A stretch of 64,000 nucleotides of DNA from Acanthosepion lycidas (Eukaryota; Mollusca; Cephalopoda; Sepiida; Sepiidae): positions 56,857,857 through 56,921,856 of the forward strand of contig OZ010574.1 of NCBI GenBank assembly GCA_963932145.1, read 5' to 3'. Numbering within the stretch: position 1 is the stretch's first letter; each line of letters begins with the position of its first letter. The notes under the pieces are model-generated. The model had not been told where the DNA came from, made no database searches, and was given only the letters and a program-made list of their open reading frames with translations. A program made the translations under genes and the position numbers. This document shows positions 41,001 to 52,740 of this stretch, in pieces.

Positions 41001-44000
41001 TTATTTTTCTTTCTCTCTTCTTCTTTTACACCCACTCTTTCATTTTGCCTTCGCTTCCTTATTTTTCTTTCTCTCTTCTTCTTTTCTACCCACTCTTTCA
41101 TTTTGCCTTTACTTTCTTATTTTTCTTTCTCTCTTCTTCTTTTATACCCACTCTTTCATTTTACCATTATTTCCTTATTTTTCTTTCTTTCTTCTTCTTT
41201 TATACCCACTCTTTCATTTTACCTTTACTTCCTTATTTTTCTTTCTCTCTTCTTCTTTTCTACCCACTCTTTCATTTTACCTTTACTTTCTTATTTTTCT
41301 TTCTCTCTTCTTCTTTTATACCCACTCTTTCATTTTACCTTTACTTTCTTATTTTTCTTTCTCTCTTCTTCTTTTATACCCACTCTTTCATTTTGCCTTT
41401 ACTTTCTTATTTTTCTTTCTCTCTTCTTCTTTTATACCCACTCTTTCATTTTGCCTTTACTTTCTTATTTTTCTTTCTCTCTTCTTCTTTTATACCCACT
41501 CTTTCATTTTATCTTTACTTCCTAATTTTTCTTTCTCTCTTCTTCTTTTATACCCACTCTTTCATTTTACCATTATTTCCTTATTTTTCTTTCTCTCTTC
41601 TTCTTTTATACCCACTCTTTCATTTTGCCTTCGCTTCCTTATTTTTCTTTCTCTCTTCTTCTTTTCTACCCACTCTTTCATTTTACCTTTACTTTCTTAT
41701 TTTTCTTTCTCTCTTCTTTTATACCCACTCTTTCATTTTGCCTTTACTTTCTTATTTTTCTTTCTCTCTTCTTCTTTTATACCCACTCTTTCATTTTATC
41801 TTTACTTCCTAATTTTTCTTTCTCTCTTCTTCTTTTATACACACTCTTTCATTTTACCTTTACTTTCTTATTTTTCTTTCTCTCTTCTTCTTTTCTACCC
41901 ACTCTTTCATTTTATCTTTACTTCCTTATTTTTCTTTCTCTCTTCTTCTTTTATACCCACTCTTTCATTTTACCTTTACTTCCTTATTTTTCTTTCTCTC
42001 TTCTTCTTTTCTACCCACTCTTTCATTTTACCTTTACTTTCTTATTTTTCTTTCTCTCTTCTTCTTTTATACCCACTCTTTCATTTTACCTTTACTTTCT
42101 TATTTTTCTTTCTCTCTTCTTCTTTTATACCCACTCTTTCATTTTACCATTATTTCCTTATTTTTCTTTCTCTCTTCTTCTTTTATACCCACTCTTTCAT
42201 TTTACCATTATTTCCTTATTTTTCTTTCTCTCTTCTTCTTTTATACCCACTCTTTCATTTTGCCTTCGCTTCCTTATTTTTCTTTCTCTCTTCTTCTTTT
42301 CTACCCACTCTTTCATTTTGCCTTTACTTTCTTATTTTTCTTTCTCTCTTCTTCTTTTATACCCACTCTTTCATTTTACCTTTACTTCCTTATTTTTCTT
42401 TCTCTTTTCTTCTTTTATACCCACTCTTTCATTTTGCCTTCGCTTCCTTATTTTTCTTTCTCTCTTCTTCTTTTATACCCACTCTTTCATTTTACCATTA
42501 TTTCCTTATTTTTCTTTCTCTCTTCTTCTTTTATACCCACTCTTTCATTTTACCTTTACTTTCTTATTTTTCTTTCTCTTTTCTTCTTTTATACCCACTC
42601 TTTCATTTTGCCTTCGCTTCCTTATTTTTCTTTCTCTCTTCTTCTTTTATACCCACTCTTTCATTTTACCTTTACTTCCTTATTTTTCTTTCTCTCTTCT
42701 TCTTTTATACCCACTCGTTCATTTTATCTTTACTTCCTTATTTTTCTTTCTCTCTTCTTCTTTTATACCCACTCTTTCATTTTACCTTTACTTTCTTATT
42801 TTTCTTTCTCTCTTCTTCTTTTATACCCACTCTTTCATTTTACCATTATTTCCTTATTTTTCTTTCTCTCTTCTTCTTTTATACCCACTCTTTCATTTTA
42901 CCATTATTTCCTTATTTTTCTTTCTCTCTTCTTCTTTTATACCCACTCTTTCATTTTGCCTTCGCTTCCTTATTTTTCTTTCTCTCTTCTTCTTTTCTAC
43001 CCACTCTTTCATTTTGCCTTTACTTTCTTATTTTTCTTTCTCTCTTCTTCTTTTATACCCACTCTTTCATTTTACCTTTACTTTCTTATTTTTCTTTCTC
43101 TTTTCTTCTTTTATACCCACTCTTTCATTTTGCCTTCGCTTCCTTATTTTTCTTTCTCTCTTCTTCTTTTATACCCACTCTTTCATTTTACCTTTACTTT
43201 CTTATTTTTCTTTCTCTCTTCTTCTTTTATACCCACTCTTTCATTTTATCTATACTTCCTTATTTTCTTTCTCTCTTCTTCTTTTATACCCACTCTTTCA
43301 TTTTACCTTTACTCCCTTATTTTTCTGTCTCTCTTCTTCTTTTATACCCACTCTTTCATTTTGCCTTCGCTTCCTTATTTTTCTTTCTCTCTTCTTCTTT
43401 TATACCCACTCTTTCATTTTATCTTTACTTCCTTATTTTTCTTTCTCTCTTCTTCTTTTATACCCACTCTTTCATTTTGCCTTTACTTTCTTATTTTTCT
43501 TTCTCTCTTCTTCTTTTATACCCACTCTTTCATTTTACCATTATTTCCTTATTTTTCTTTCTCTCTTCTTCTTTTATACCCACTCTTTCATTTTGCCTTC
43601 GCTTCCTTATTTTTCTTTCTCTCTTCTTCTTTTCTACCCACTCTTTCATTTTGCCTTTACTTTCTTATTTTTCTTTCTCTCTTCTTCTTTTATACCCACT
43701 CTTTCATTTTACCATTATTTCCTTATTTTTCTTTCTTTCTTCTTCTTTTATACCCACTCTTTCATTTTACCTTTACTTCCTTATTTTTCTTTCTCTCTTC
43801 TTCTTTTCTACCCACTCTTTCATTTTACCTTTACTTTCTTATTTTTCTTTCTCTCTTCTTCTTTTATACCCACTCTTTCATTTTACCTTTACTTTCTTAT
43901 TTTTCTTTCTCTCTTCTTCTTTTATACCCACTCTTTCATTTTGCCTTTACTTTCTTATTTTTCTTTCTCTCTTCTTCTTTTATACCCACTCTTTCATTTT

Positions 44001-47000
44001 GCCTTTACTTTCTTATTTTTCTTTCTCTCTTCTTCTTTTATACCCACTCTTTCATTTTACCATTATTTCCTTATTTTTCTTTCTCTCTTCTTCTTTTATA
44101 CCCACTCTTTCATTTTGCCTTCGCTTCCTTATTTTTCTTTCTCTCTTCTTCTTTTCTACCCACTCTTTCATTTTACCTTTACTTTCTTATTTTTCTTTCT
44201 CTCTTCTTCTTTTATACCCACTCTTTCATTTTGCCTTTACTTTCTTATTTTTCTTTCTCTCTTCTTCTTTTATACCCACTCTTTCATTTTATCTTTACTT
44301 CCTAATTTTTCTTTCTCTCTTCTTCTTTTATACACACTCTTTCATTTTACCTTTACTTTCTTATTTTTCTTTCTCTCTTCTTCTTTTCTACCCACTCTTT
44401 CATTTTACCTTTACTTTCTTATTTTTCTTTCTCTCTTCTTCTTTTATACCCACTCTTTCATTTTGCCTTTACTTTCTTATTTTTCTTTCTCTCTTCTTCT
44501 TTTCTACCCACTCTTTCATTTTATCTTTACTTCCTTATTTTTCTTTCTCTCTTCTTCTTTTATACCCACTCTTTCATTTTACCTTTACTTCCTTATTTTT
44601 CTTTCTCTCTTCTTCTTTTCTACCCACTCTTTCATTTTACCTTTACTTTCTTATTTTTCTTTCTCTCTTCTTCTTTTATACCCACTCTTTCATTTTACCT
44701 TTACTTTCTTATTTTTCTTTCTCTCTTCTTCTTTTATACCCACTCTTTCATTTTACCATTATTTCCTTATTTTTCTTTCTCTCTTCTTCTTTTATACCCA
44801 CTCTTTCATTTTACCATTATTTCCTTATTTTTCTTTCTCTCTTCTTCTTTTATACCCACTCTTTCATTTTGCCTTCGCTTCCTTATTTTTCTTTCTCTCT
44901 TCTTCTTTTCTACCCACTCTTTCATTTTGCCTTTACTTTCTTATTTTTCTTTCTCTCTTCTTCTTTTATACCCACTCTTTCATTTTACCTTTACTTTCTT
45001 ATTTTTCTTTCTCTTTTCTTCTTTTATACCCACTCTTTCATTTTGCCTTCGCTTCCTTATTTTTCTTTCTCTCTTCTTCTTTTATACCCACTCTTTCATT
45101 TTACCTTTACTTCCTTATTTTTCTTTCTCTCTTCTTCTTTTATACCCACTCTTTCATTTTATCTTTACTTCCTTATTTTTCTTTCTCTCTTCTTCTTTTA
45201 TACCCACTCTTTCATTTTATCTTTACTTCCTTATTTTTCTTTCTCACTTCTTCTTTTATACCCACTCGTTCATTTTATCTTTACTTACTTATTTTTCTTT
45301 CTCTCTTCTTCTTTTATACCCACTCTTTCATTTTACCATTATTTCCTTATTTTTCTTTCTCTCTTCTTCTTTTATACCCACTCTTTCATTTTGCCTTCGC
45401 TTCCTTATTTTTCTTTCTCTCTTCTTCTTTTATACCCACTCTTTCATTTTACCTTTACTTTCTTATTTTTCTTTCTCTCTTCTTCTTTTATACCCACTCT
45501 TTCATTTTGCCTTTACTTTCTTATTTTTCTTTCTCTCTTCTTCTTTTATACCCACTCTTTCATTTTGCCTTTACTTTCTTATTTTTCTTTCTCTCTTCTT
45601 CTTTTATACCCACTCTTTCATTTTACCATTATTTCCTTATTTTTCTTTCTCTCTTCTTCTTTTATACCCACTCTTTCATTTTGCCTTCGCTTCCTTATTT
45701 TTCTTTCTCTCTTCTTCTTTTCTACCCACTCTTTCATTTTACCTTTACTTTCTTATTTTTCTTTCTCTCTTCTTCTTTTATACCCACTCTTTCATTTTGC
45801 CTTTACTTTCTTATTTTTCTTTCTCTCTTCTTCTTTTATACCCACTCTTTCATTTTATCTTTACTTCCTAATTTTTCTTTCTCTCTTCTTCTTTTATACA
45901 CACTCTTTCATTTTACCTTTACTTTCTTATTTTTCTTTCTCTCTTCTTCTTTTCTACCCACTCTTTCATTTTACCTTTACTTTCTTATTTTTCTTTCTCT
46001 CTTCTTCTTTTATACCCACTCTTTCATTTTGCCTTTACTTTCTTATTTTTCTTTCTCTCTTCTTCTTTTCTACCCACTCTTTCATTTTATCTTTACTTCC
46101 TTATTTTTCTTTCTCTCTTCTTCTTTTATACCCACTCTTTCATTTTACCTTTACTTCCTTATTTTTCTTTCTCTCTTCTTCTTTTCTACCCACTCTTTCA
46201 TTTTACCTTTACTTTCTTATTTTTCTTTCTCTCTTCTTCTTTTATACCCACTCTTTCATTTTACCTTTACTTTCTTATTTTTCTTTCTCTCTTCTTCTTT
46301 TATACCCACTCTTTCATTTTACCATTATTTCCTTATTTTTCTTTCTCTCTTCTTCTTTTATACCCACTCTTTCATTTTACCATTATTTCCTTATTTTTCT
46401 TTCTCTCTTCTTCTTTTATACCCACTCTTTCATTTTGCCTTCGCTTCCTTATTTTTCTTTCTCTCTTCTTCTTTTCTACCCACTCTTTCATTTTGCCTTT
46501 ACTTTCTTATTTTTCTTTCTCTCTTCTTCTTTTATACCCACTCTTTCATTTTACCTTTACTTTCTTATTTTTCTTTCTCTTTTCTTCTTTTATACCCACT
46601 CTTTCATTTTGCCTTCGCTTCCTTATTTTTCTTTCTCTCTTCTTCTTTTATACCCACTCTTTCATTTTACCTTTACTTCCTTATTTTTCTTTCTCTCTTC
46701 TTCTTTTATACCCACTCTTTCATTTTATCTTTACTTCCTTATTTTTCTTTCTCTCTTCTTCTTTTATACCCACTCTTTCATTTTATCTTTACTTCCTTAT
46801 TTTTCTTTCTCACTTCTTCTTTTATACCCACTCGTTCATTTTATCTTTACTTACTTATTTTTCTTTCTCTCTTCTTCTTTTATACCCACTCTTTCATTTT
46901 ACCATTATTTCCTTATTTTTCTTTCTCTCTTCTTCTTTTATACCCACTCTTTCATTTTGCCTTCGCTTCCTTATTTTTCTTTCTCTCTTCTTCTTTTCTA

Positions 47001-48019
47001 CCCACTCTTTCATTTTGCCTTTACTTTCTTATTTTTCTTTCTCTCTTCTTCTTTTATACCCACTCTTTCATTTTACCATTATTTCTTTATTTTTCTTTCT
47101 CTCTTCTTCTTTTATACCCACTCTTTCATTTTGCCTTCGCTTCCTTATTTTTCTTTCTCTCTTCTTCTTTTCTACCCACTCTTTCATTTTGCCTTTACTT
47201 TTTTATTTTTCTTTCTCTCTTCTTCTTTTATACCCACTCTTTCATTTTACCTTTACTTCCTTATTTTTCTTTCTCTTTTCTTCTTTTATACCCACTCTTT
47301 CATTTTGCCTTCGCTTCCTTATTTTTCTTTCTCTCTTCTTCTTTTATACCCACTCTTTCATTTTACCTTTACTTTCTTATTTTTCTTTCTCTTTTCTTCT
47401 TTTATACCCACTCTTTCATTTTGCCTTCGCTTCCTTATTTTTCTTTCTCTCTTCTTCTTTTATACCCACTCTTTCATTTTACCTTTACTTTCTTATTTTT
47501 CTTTCTCTCTTCTTCTTTTATACCCACTCTTTCATTTTATCTTTACTTCCTTATTTTTCTTTCTCTCTTCTTCTTTTATACCCACTCTTTCATTTTGCCT
47601 TCGCTTCCTTATTTTTCTTTCTCTCTTCTTCTTTTATACCCACTCTTTCATTTTGCCTTTACTTTCTTATTTTTCTTTCTCTCTTCTTCTTTTATACCCA
47701 CTCTTTCATTTTGCCTTTACTTTCTTATTTTTCTTTCTCTCTTCTTCTTTTATACCCACTCATTCATTTTACCTTTACTTCCTTATTATTCTTTCTCTCT
47801 TCTTGTTTTATACCCACTCTTTCATTTTACCTTTCCTTCCTCATTTTTCTTTCTCTCCTTTTCTTTTATACCCACTCTTTCATTTTACCTTTACTTCCTC
47901 ATTTTTCTTTCTCTCTTCTTCTTTTATAGCCACTCTTTCATTTTGCTTTCAATTCTTTATTTTTCTTTCTCTCTTCTTCTTTTATACCCACTCTTTCATT
48001 TTATCTTTACTTCCTTATT
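38061..48019. repeat. 58-bp pyrimidine-rich minisatellite array, about 172 copies
   Basis: Each unit is ACCCACTCTTTCATTTT, a variable 12-nt block, then TTATTTTTCTTTCTCTC and TTCTTCTTTTMT. Unit starts are spaced exactly 58 bp (for example 38074, 38132, 38190). A few units are short: 57 bp near 40430, 40770 and 43270, and 55 bp near 41715. The variable block takes a limited set of forms (GCCTTCGCTTCC, GCCTTTACTTTC, ACCATTATTTCC, ATCTTTACTTCC and others). The plus strand is about 90% pyrimidine. No ATG was seen. Stops in the plus frames come almost only from CCTAATT variants near 41522, 41810, 44303 and 45869. The last four or five units are more diverged, as is usual at array edges. Confidence 0.98.
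44296..47427. repeat. Higher-order repeat: 27-unit block in two successive copies
   Basis: Rare variants recur at an exact offset of 1566 bp (27 x 58): the CCTAATT unit (44303 and 45869) and the TTCTCACTTC unit (45241 and 46807), with matching variants between them. The first block is about 44296-45861 and the second about 45862-47427. Exact ends were not fixed base by base. Confidence 0.8.
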
Positions 48020-49736
48020 CTTGTATTGAACTGGATTCCTCCTCTTACACGAAGAATCTTCCGCAGTCGTAAACACGTAGTCGCACACATGAACAGACGG
48101 TTGAATTTGTGAAAATGGAATAAATTCGTTTAATTGACCGTCTTTTTGCTTTAGACAAGACACCACATCGCATTGAACGAATGTACCTAATTTTGTATTG
48201 ATGTATTTTGAGAAGGTTCACATAAAATCATCCATACAAATATAAAGAAGTTTCAAATACATACGACCATTAGCACAGAGACTCACATCCAAATTTCGCG
48301 CATAAACACTACAAATAAATACACCAGCAAATCATTTTTGCCGCACAAAGGCTATCCTTTCCCATTGCCTCTGTCGCTTAAAATACTCACACTTTGACTT
48401 ACATGCACAAGTGATTAACTTTTGTACATAGTTGAGCGACACGCTTAGAAATACAAAATCATTCTTTCTCATACACATCTGTCACACACACACATAAACA
48501 TACACGGATATATACAATAGTACATTATTCTATATACAAACATGCATAATTCTCTACACACGCGTATACATATATACTATTTTTTCCGGTGCAACCGGTA
48601 AACCGTTTTAAACATAATACCACTTATACGATACTCATATATTTGAATTCATTTGAATTATATCGTTCCAAGAATATTGGATATAACCAACAAAATTATG
48701 TCTACCATACTGACAACATGCAGTTCTTGATAATGACTGATACAGTCGAAAATAGTAAAAAAAAAAGACACATTTTGATTCGCATCTACAAAATATTATT
48801 TGGAAAAATCCACGTCATGTTGGCAATTTGGATGCCATAACCAAAATGAAATAATCGTAGTCGTTCAAGTACTGAGCTTAATAAGAAGAATTTCTTTAAA
48901 GTGTTCCGTATTGAGGAGAATTTAATAAAAATGTTAAAACTCTACTATTATTCTTGTGTGTGGGCTCACCTATCGAACTGTTGTTGGCAGGATCAGCGTC
49001 TACTGCTTCTTCCTGATCTTGAATACATTCCGATCTGACAGCGCACGTTTTATTGATTCCTCAATTTATATTGATACCTTCGAAATATTGCAAAGAATCA
49101 TGTCTCAGCATACCGCATGAGACACAACAGGTGCTATGAGACGAAGGATATTTAAGGGTCCGACTGAAATCAATGTAAAATAAAGAAACCATCGCACTGA
49201 GCATGATGCGATCTCACACTACCATATCTATGCGTTCACCAAAGCTTTGCAGCAAGGGAAGATCTCAGTTAGTTACTTCTTTCCTAAAACCCCAAATCAA
49301 TACATTTTTGGGGCTTGTTGCAGCTACCAGTAAGCGGTACCATGGCAGAATAACTTCTGGCATAAACGTACCCGCCTTTTTTCATTGCACCCATTTACAT
49401 TCTTCTTCTGTTACTGTACTTTTGCGGAAACAAAATAGTGGATGCGAGGTACGTAAGACCCAACCTTCTGGGCGGCCATTCAGAGATGTCAACCACTGAA
49501 ATGAAAAAAGTGCCTGTAAAAGACAGATCCACTTACGTTGACTATACGAAGATTAGGTTTTTACAATTGAAAACTTGCTCTATTCACCGGCTTTATTGCG
49601 TTGTCTTATAATTATCGTGAAAAAATTAAATACTTTCATTACATTCCGAGTGCATTTAGATATACATTGCCTTGAGAAAGTCCCTCAGAGCACAAAATGC
49701 GTGGGATAAGTATAGTTTTTCTTCTTGTCTTTTTTT
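48020..49736. other. Right flank of the array and unclassified DNA
   Basis: No recognised gene. Open stretches at 48589-48840 and 49203-49499 show no domain. CA-rich short runs near 48482-48560. Confidence 0.4.
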
Positions 49737-49738
49737 TA

Positions 49739-49742
<4 letters not shown>

Positions 49743-49773
<31 letters not shown>

Positions 49774-49940
49774 CAATTTGTAGGTCTGATGAATTGTATC
49801 GTGATTATGATTCCAATGTAATAAATTATAACCATGGAATATTAGTGTTTGCGCATTTTATATTATATTCTTAGTCTGTCCTGGACATTGAGTTCTACCT
49901 GGATTCTATCCATTTGGGAATTTATATTTATATATATATT

Positions 49941-50008
<68 letters not shown>

Positions 50009-50021
50009 TGACCACTAATAT

Positions 50022-50062
<41 letters not shown>
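49743..50062. repeat. (TA)n tracts and a (GATA)n run
   Basis: TA at 49743-49771 and about 49946-50002. About ten GATA units at 50022-50062. Between them, about 49876-49915 is the repeat end GTCCTGGACATTGAGTTCT. Confidence 0.92.
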
Positions 50063-50064
<2 letters not shown>

Positions 50065-50380
50065 CATTGTGTGCTGAAAAATTCTAGGTGTTTCTCGTTA
50101 CAAAATCTGACCAAAGAACAAACTTTTTTATATATCCACTTTTATATATATACCGGATGTAACAGCCAAATTGTTCAATTGTTAGAGTAAGCTTTGAACC
50201 GTTGTATCTTAGAAATGATTAAAGATATCTTACTAGAATTCTCCGTGGTTTTTATTGCTCTGTTTGACTCTAAATAATAAGAATGTATTTAACTCTAAGT
50301 TGAAATGATGATCCCTCTTGTTGTTGTGAACTCCTGATAAAGTTTTCCACCCAGATTATGTACCAACGGATAGATTACCT

Positions 50381-50384
<4 letters not shown>

Positions 50385-50430
<46 letters not shown>

Positions 50431-50442
50431 TTATTATATTTA

Positions 50443-50486
<44 letters not shown>
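50385..50486. repeat. (TA)n and (ATT)n microsatellites
   Basis: TA at 50385-50428, ATT at about 50437-50486. 50063-50384 holds no feature that I can support. Confidence 0.93.
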
Positions 50487-50488
<2 letters not shown>

Positions 50489-50659
50489 ATGATGAATATC
50501 AAACACTATAATACCATAGGTAATCATTTTTATTTCAATGAGCTTTAAAAAAAAGTAGCTCTCAATCTTCAAAACCTACAAAAACATCACAAATAATAAA
50601 ATAATTTTAATAAAAAAAGATTAGCTATATGATTTTAAGTATTTCATATTCTTTATTTA

Positions 50660-50761
50660 TTAGGTTGGTGCAAAAATAATGACGTAATTATGTCGTTTTT
50701 TGGGCGTATTTTTAACGTCAAAAAACGACAATATTACGTCATTATTTTTGCACCAACCTAA
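50660..50761. mobile_element. 102-bp mariner-type MITE, larger subtype, copy 5
   Basis: Same ends and interior (TGACGTAATTATGTCG) as 35684-35783, flanked by TA. A few substitutions and a 2-bp length difference. Confidence 0.9.
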
Positions 50762-50850
50762 TAATAATAATTTTCCTCGGTCTTTTGACATAGAGCTCTC
50801 CCTGGATCTATATCCTCTTGGAAATTCCATACGGATTACCATATTTTATC

Positions 50851-50857
<7 letters not shown>

Positions 50858-50896
<39 letters not shown>
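50858..50896. repeat. (TA)n microsatellite
   Basis: About 20 units at the 3' end of the next SINE (minus orientation). Confidence 0.95.
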
Positions 50897-50900
<4 letters not shown>

Positions 50901-51535
50901 GACTCTACTGTGTCATATTCTACGTATGAGGGTCAAGCAGCTCAGTTCTTAGGAACCGACAGCCAGACACGAGCACATATGATTTGATTACAGCGGTGAA
51001 GTCTATATACAAAACTAACCGCACTTTTTGAAGGACCGAATACATAGACCTGGCGGACTACGTGCCACAAGGTCCCCAAACAAACCCTCGGCAGGTTTTG
51101 AATTCAGAGGTATCCTTCACCAGTTGCCATCCAAGTCTATAGAAACCAGTCTGTCCTGCTATTACCCATAGCTGGAGGGAGATAAAAATTAATACCTTTC
51201 ACAAGGGTATTAGCAGGTAAGTGAATATAATGTCCTGCTATTACCCATAGCTGGAGGGAGATAAAAATTAATACCTTTCACAGGGGTATTAGCAGGTAAG
51301 GGAATATAATGTCCTGCTATTACCCATAGCTGGAGGGAGATAAAAATTAATACTTTTCACATGGGTATGAGCAGGTAAGTGAATATAATGTCCTGCTATT
51401 ACCCATAGCTGGAGGGAGATAAAAATTAATGCCTTTCACATGGGTATTAGCAGGTAAGTGAATATTATGGATTCGACTGAAATTCGAACTCGGCTCTCCG
51501 ACTCCTCAATCCGTGCCGCTATCCACTACTCCACA
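50897..51535 (-). mobile_element. tRNA-derived SINE, family 2, expanded internally
   Basis: Minus strand from 51535: AGTAGTGGATAGCGGCACGG, a B box in GAGCCGAGTTCGAATTTC, then a four-fold 79-bp tandem block, then the usual family 2 body. It ends CAGTAGAGTCCAC against (TA)n. It is longer than the other copies because of the tandem block. Confidence 0.8.
51152..51467. repeat. 79-bp tandem repeat, four copies, inside the SINE
   Basis: TGTCCTGCTATTACCCATAG starts at 51152, 51231, 51310 and 51389. Copies differ by only a few bases (ACAAGGG, ACAGGGG, ACATGGG), so the amplification is recent. Confidence 0.95.
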
Positions 51536-51890
51536 TATAAAGCAGTACAATACCTGACAAAGCACACGTACCCATACATGGAACAATGCATAGATATATA
51601 TGTACTTACGACAAAACAACATATTGTCTTGGTCAATTTTCTCAATACACATACATTTTCCTATATGCTCACACATACGTTTGATATATACGCATGCTTA
51701 CATATATATACACAGACACTCACGCGCATACACGTGCACACGCGCACACACGTTAAGACTAAATTAAATCAATACACTAAATTGTGGTATAGAAGACATT
51801 GTGAAGATATGTGCGTCTATAAACGTAGATAATGTGTTCACACACAGATACACACAGCGTCAAACTCGCAAACAAATTCAAGGTCTCGCA
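51536..51890. other. Unclassified DNA with CA/CG-rich short runs
   Basis: Nothing supported beyond simple-sequence interruptions near 51710-51750. Confidence 0.4.
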
Positions 51891-51899
51891 GACTTTTCA

Positions 51900-52265
51900 C
51901 TTACTCTAAGGCTTTGTGCACATTGTCCAAGTGTTTAAACCACATCAACCAATTCAGCCAGCCAATAATCATCGTCGTCCACCCATTTCCCGGGCCATCA
52001 AAGTCCTCCGCATGAAACGACATCCCGTGGCCGTCACAGGAAATTACTCCGCCGCGGTCAGTACTCTGCTACTCATCCCCACCAAAACTTACCCATACCT
52101 TTCCCGGGACTTTCCATCAACACATCGAGCCAGCCTCCTGCTGTCCTCACGTCTCATTTGTGGGGCCGCCGATCGTCGTGCAGGCATTAAGCGCGTTAAA
52201 TTGCGTGGAAAAGACGCGAGAGGAAAAAACCCATGAGACGAAGACCAAAAGCTGTTAAACCTCCG
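51900..52265. other. GC-rich pocket with an unrecognised open frame
   Basis: Clearly higher G+C than its surroundings (TTTCCCGGGCCATCAAAG, TCCGCCGCGGTCAG). A plus-strand frame of 106 codons (51916-52236) is basic, with many Arg, Lys and Pro. I recognise no domain. It could be an exon, a LINE 5' fragment or chance. Confidence 0.35.
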
Positions 52266-52499
52266 TAACTATTTTACGCGGCGCAAGGGTTCATGTCAGG
52301 CACAGTTATCACTGTGCTTTTGCTCCTTGTAATTGTCTCCATTTAGATCTGTGTGTCAATTGTGTGTCCCCACGCATGTAGATACATACAACCATCAACT
52401 TATACAACCATAAACCTTCAGACAGTTAAACAGTTAAGCGGTAAATATTTAGGATATATACGCATATCATGATTTTCGATAATCGAAATGTTGGTGGTT

Positions 52500-52740
52500 C
52501 ATGACCACCCAGGGACGTTTATCATTTAGAATGTGCGTTGTAGCGTAACAGATATCGGCTCGAGGTGAGAACTCGGAGAGCCGAGTTCGAATTCCAGTTG
52601 TGTTTATTAGATTGACATACGCACATAAGCTTGGGATAAGTATGAATCCTCCCATCTATGGTTTAAATAGCAGGACAACCTTAGCTATTTAGCCTTGGCT
52701 GGCAACCAGTCTACCATAGAAAGAAGTGGGAAAAAATCTG
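52500..52740 (+). mobile_element. tRNA-derived SINE, family 2, partial copy
   Basis: A tRNA-like head (52528-52606) with B box GAGTTCGAATTCC, then the start of the family 2 body (ATAAGCTTGGGATAAG, CATCTATGGTTTAAATAGC, GGCTGGCAACCAGTCTACC). The 3' half and TA tail are missing. Confidence 0.65.

Noticed and set aside
38061-48019. CRISPR array
   Set aside because: The units are contiguous with no unique spacers of constant length, and no cas genes are present. The genome is eukaryotic.
38061-48019. Centromere
   Set aside because: The higher-order structure is suggestive, but there is no CENP-A or cytological evidence and 10 kb is small, so I do not claim it.
38020-48072. A 3350-codon open frame (and overlapping long frames in the other two phases)
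   Set aside because: It starts at TTG, the array shows no ATG, and all three plus frames are open because the unit lacks stops. This is a property of the repeat, not evidence for a protein.
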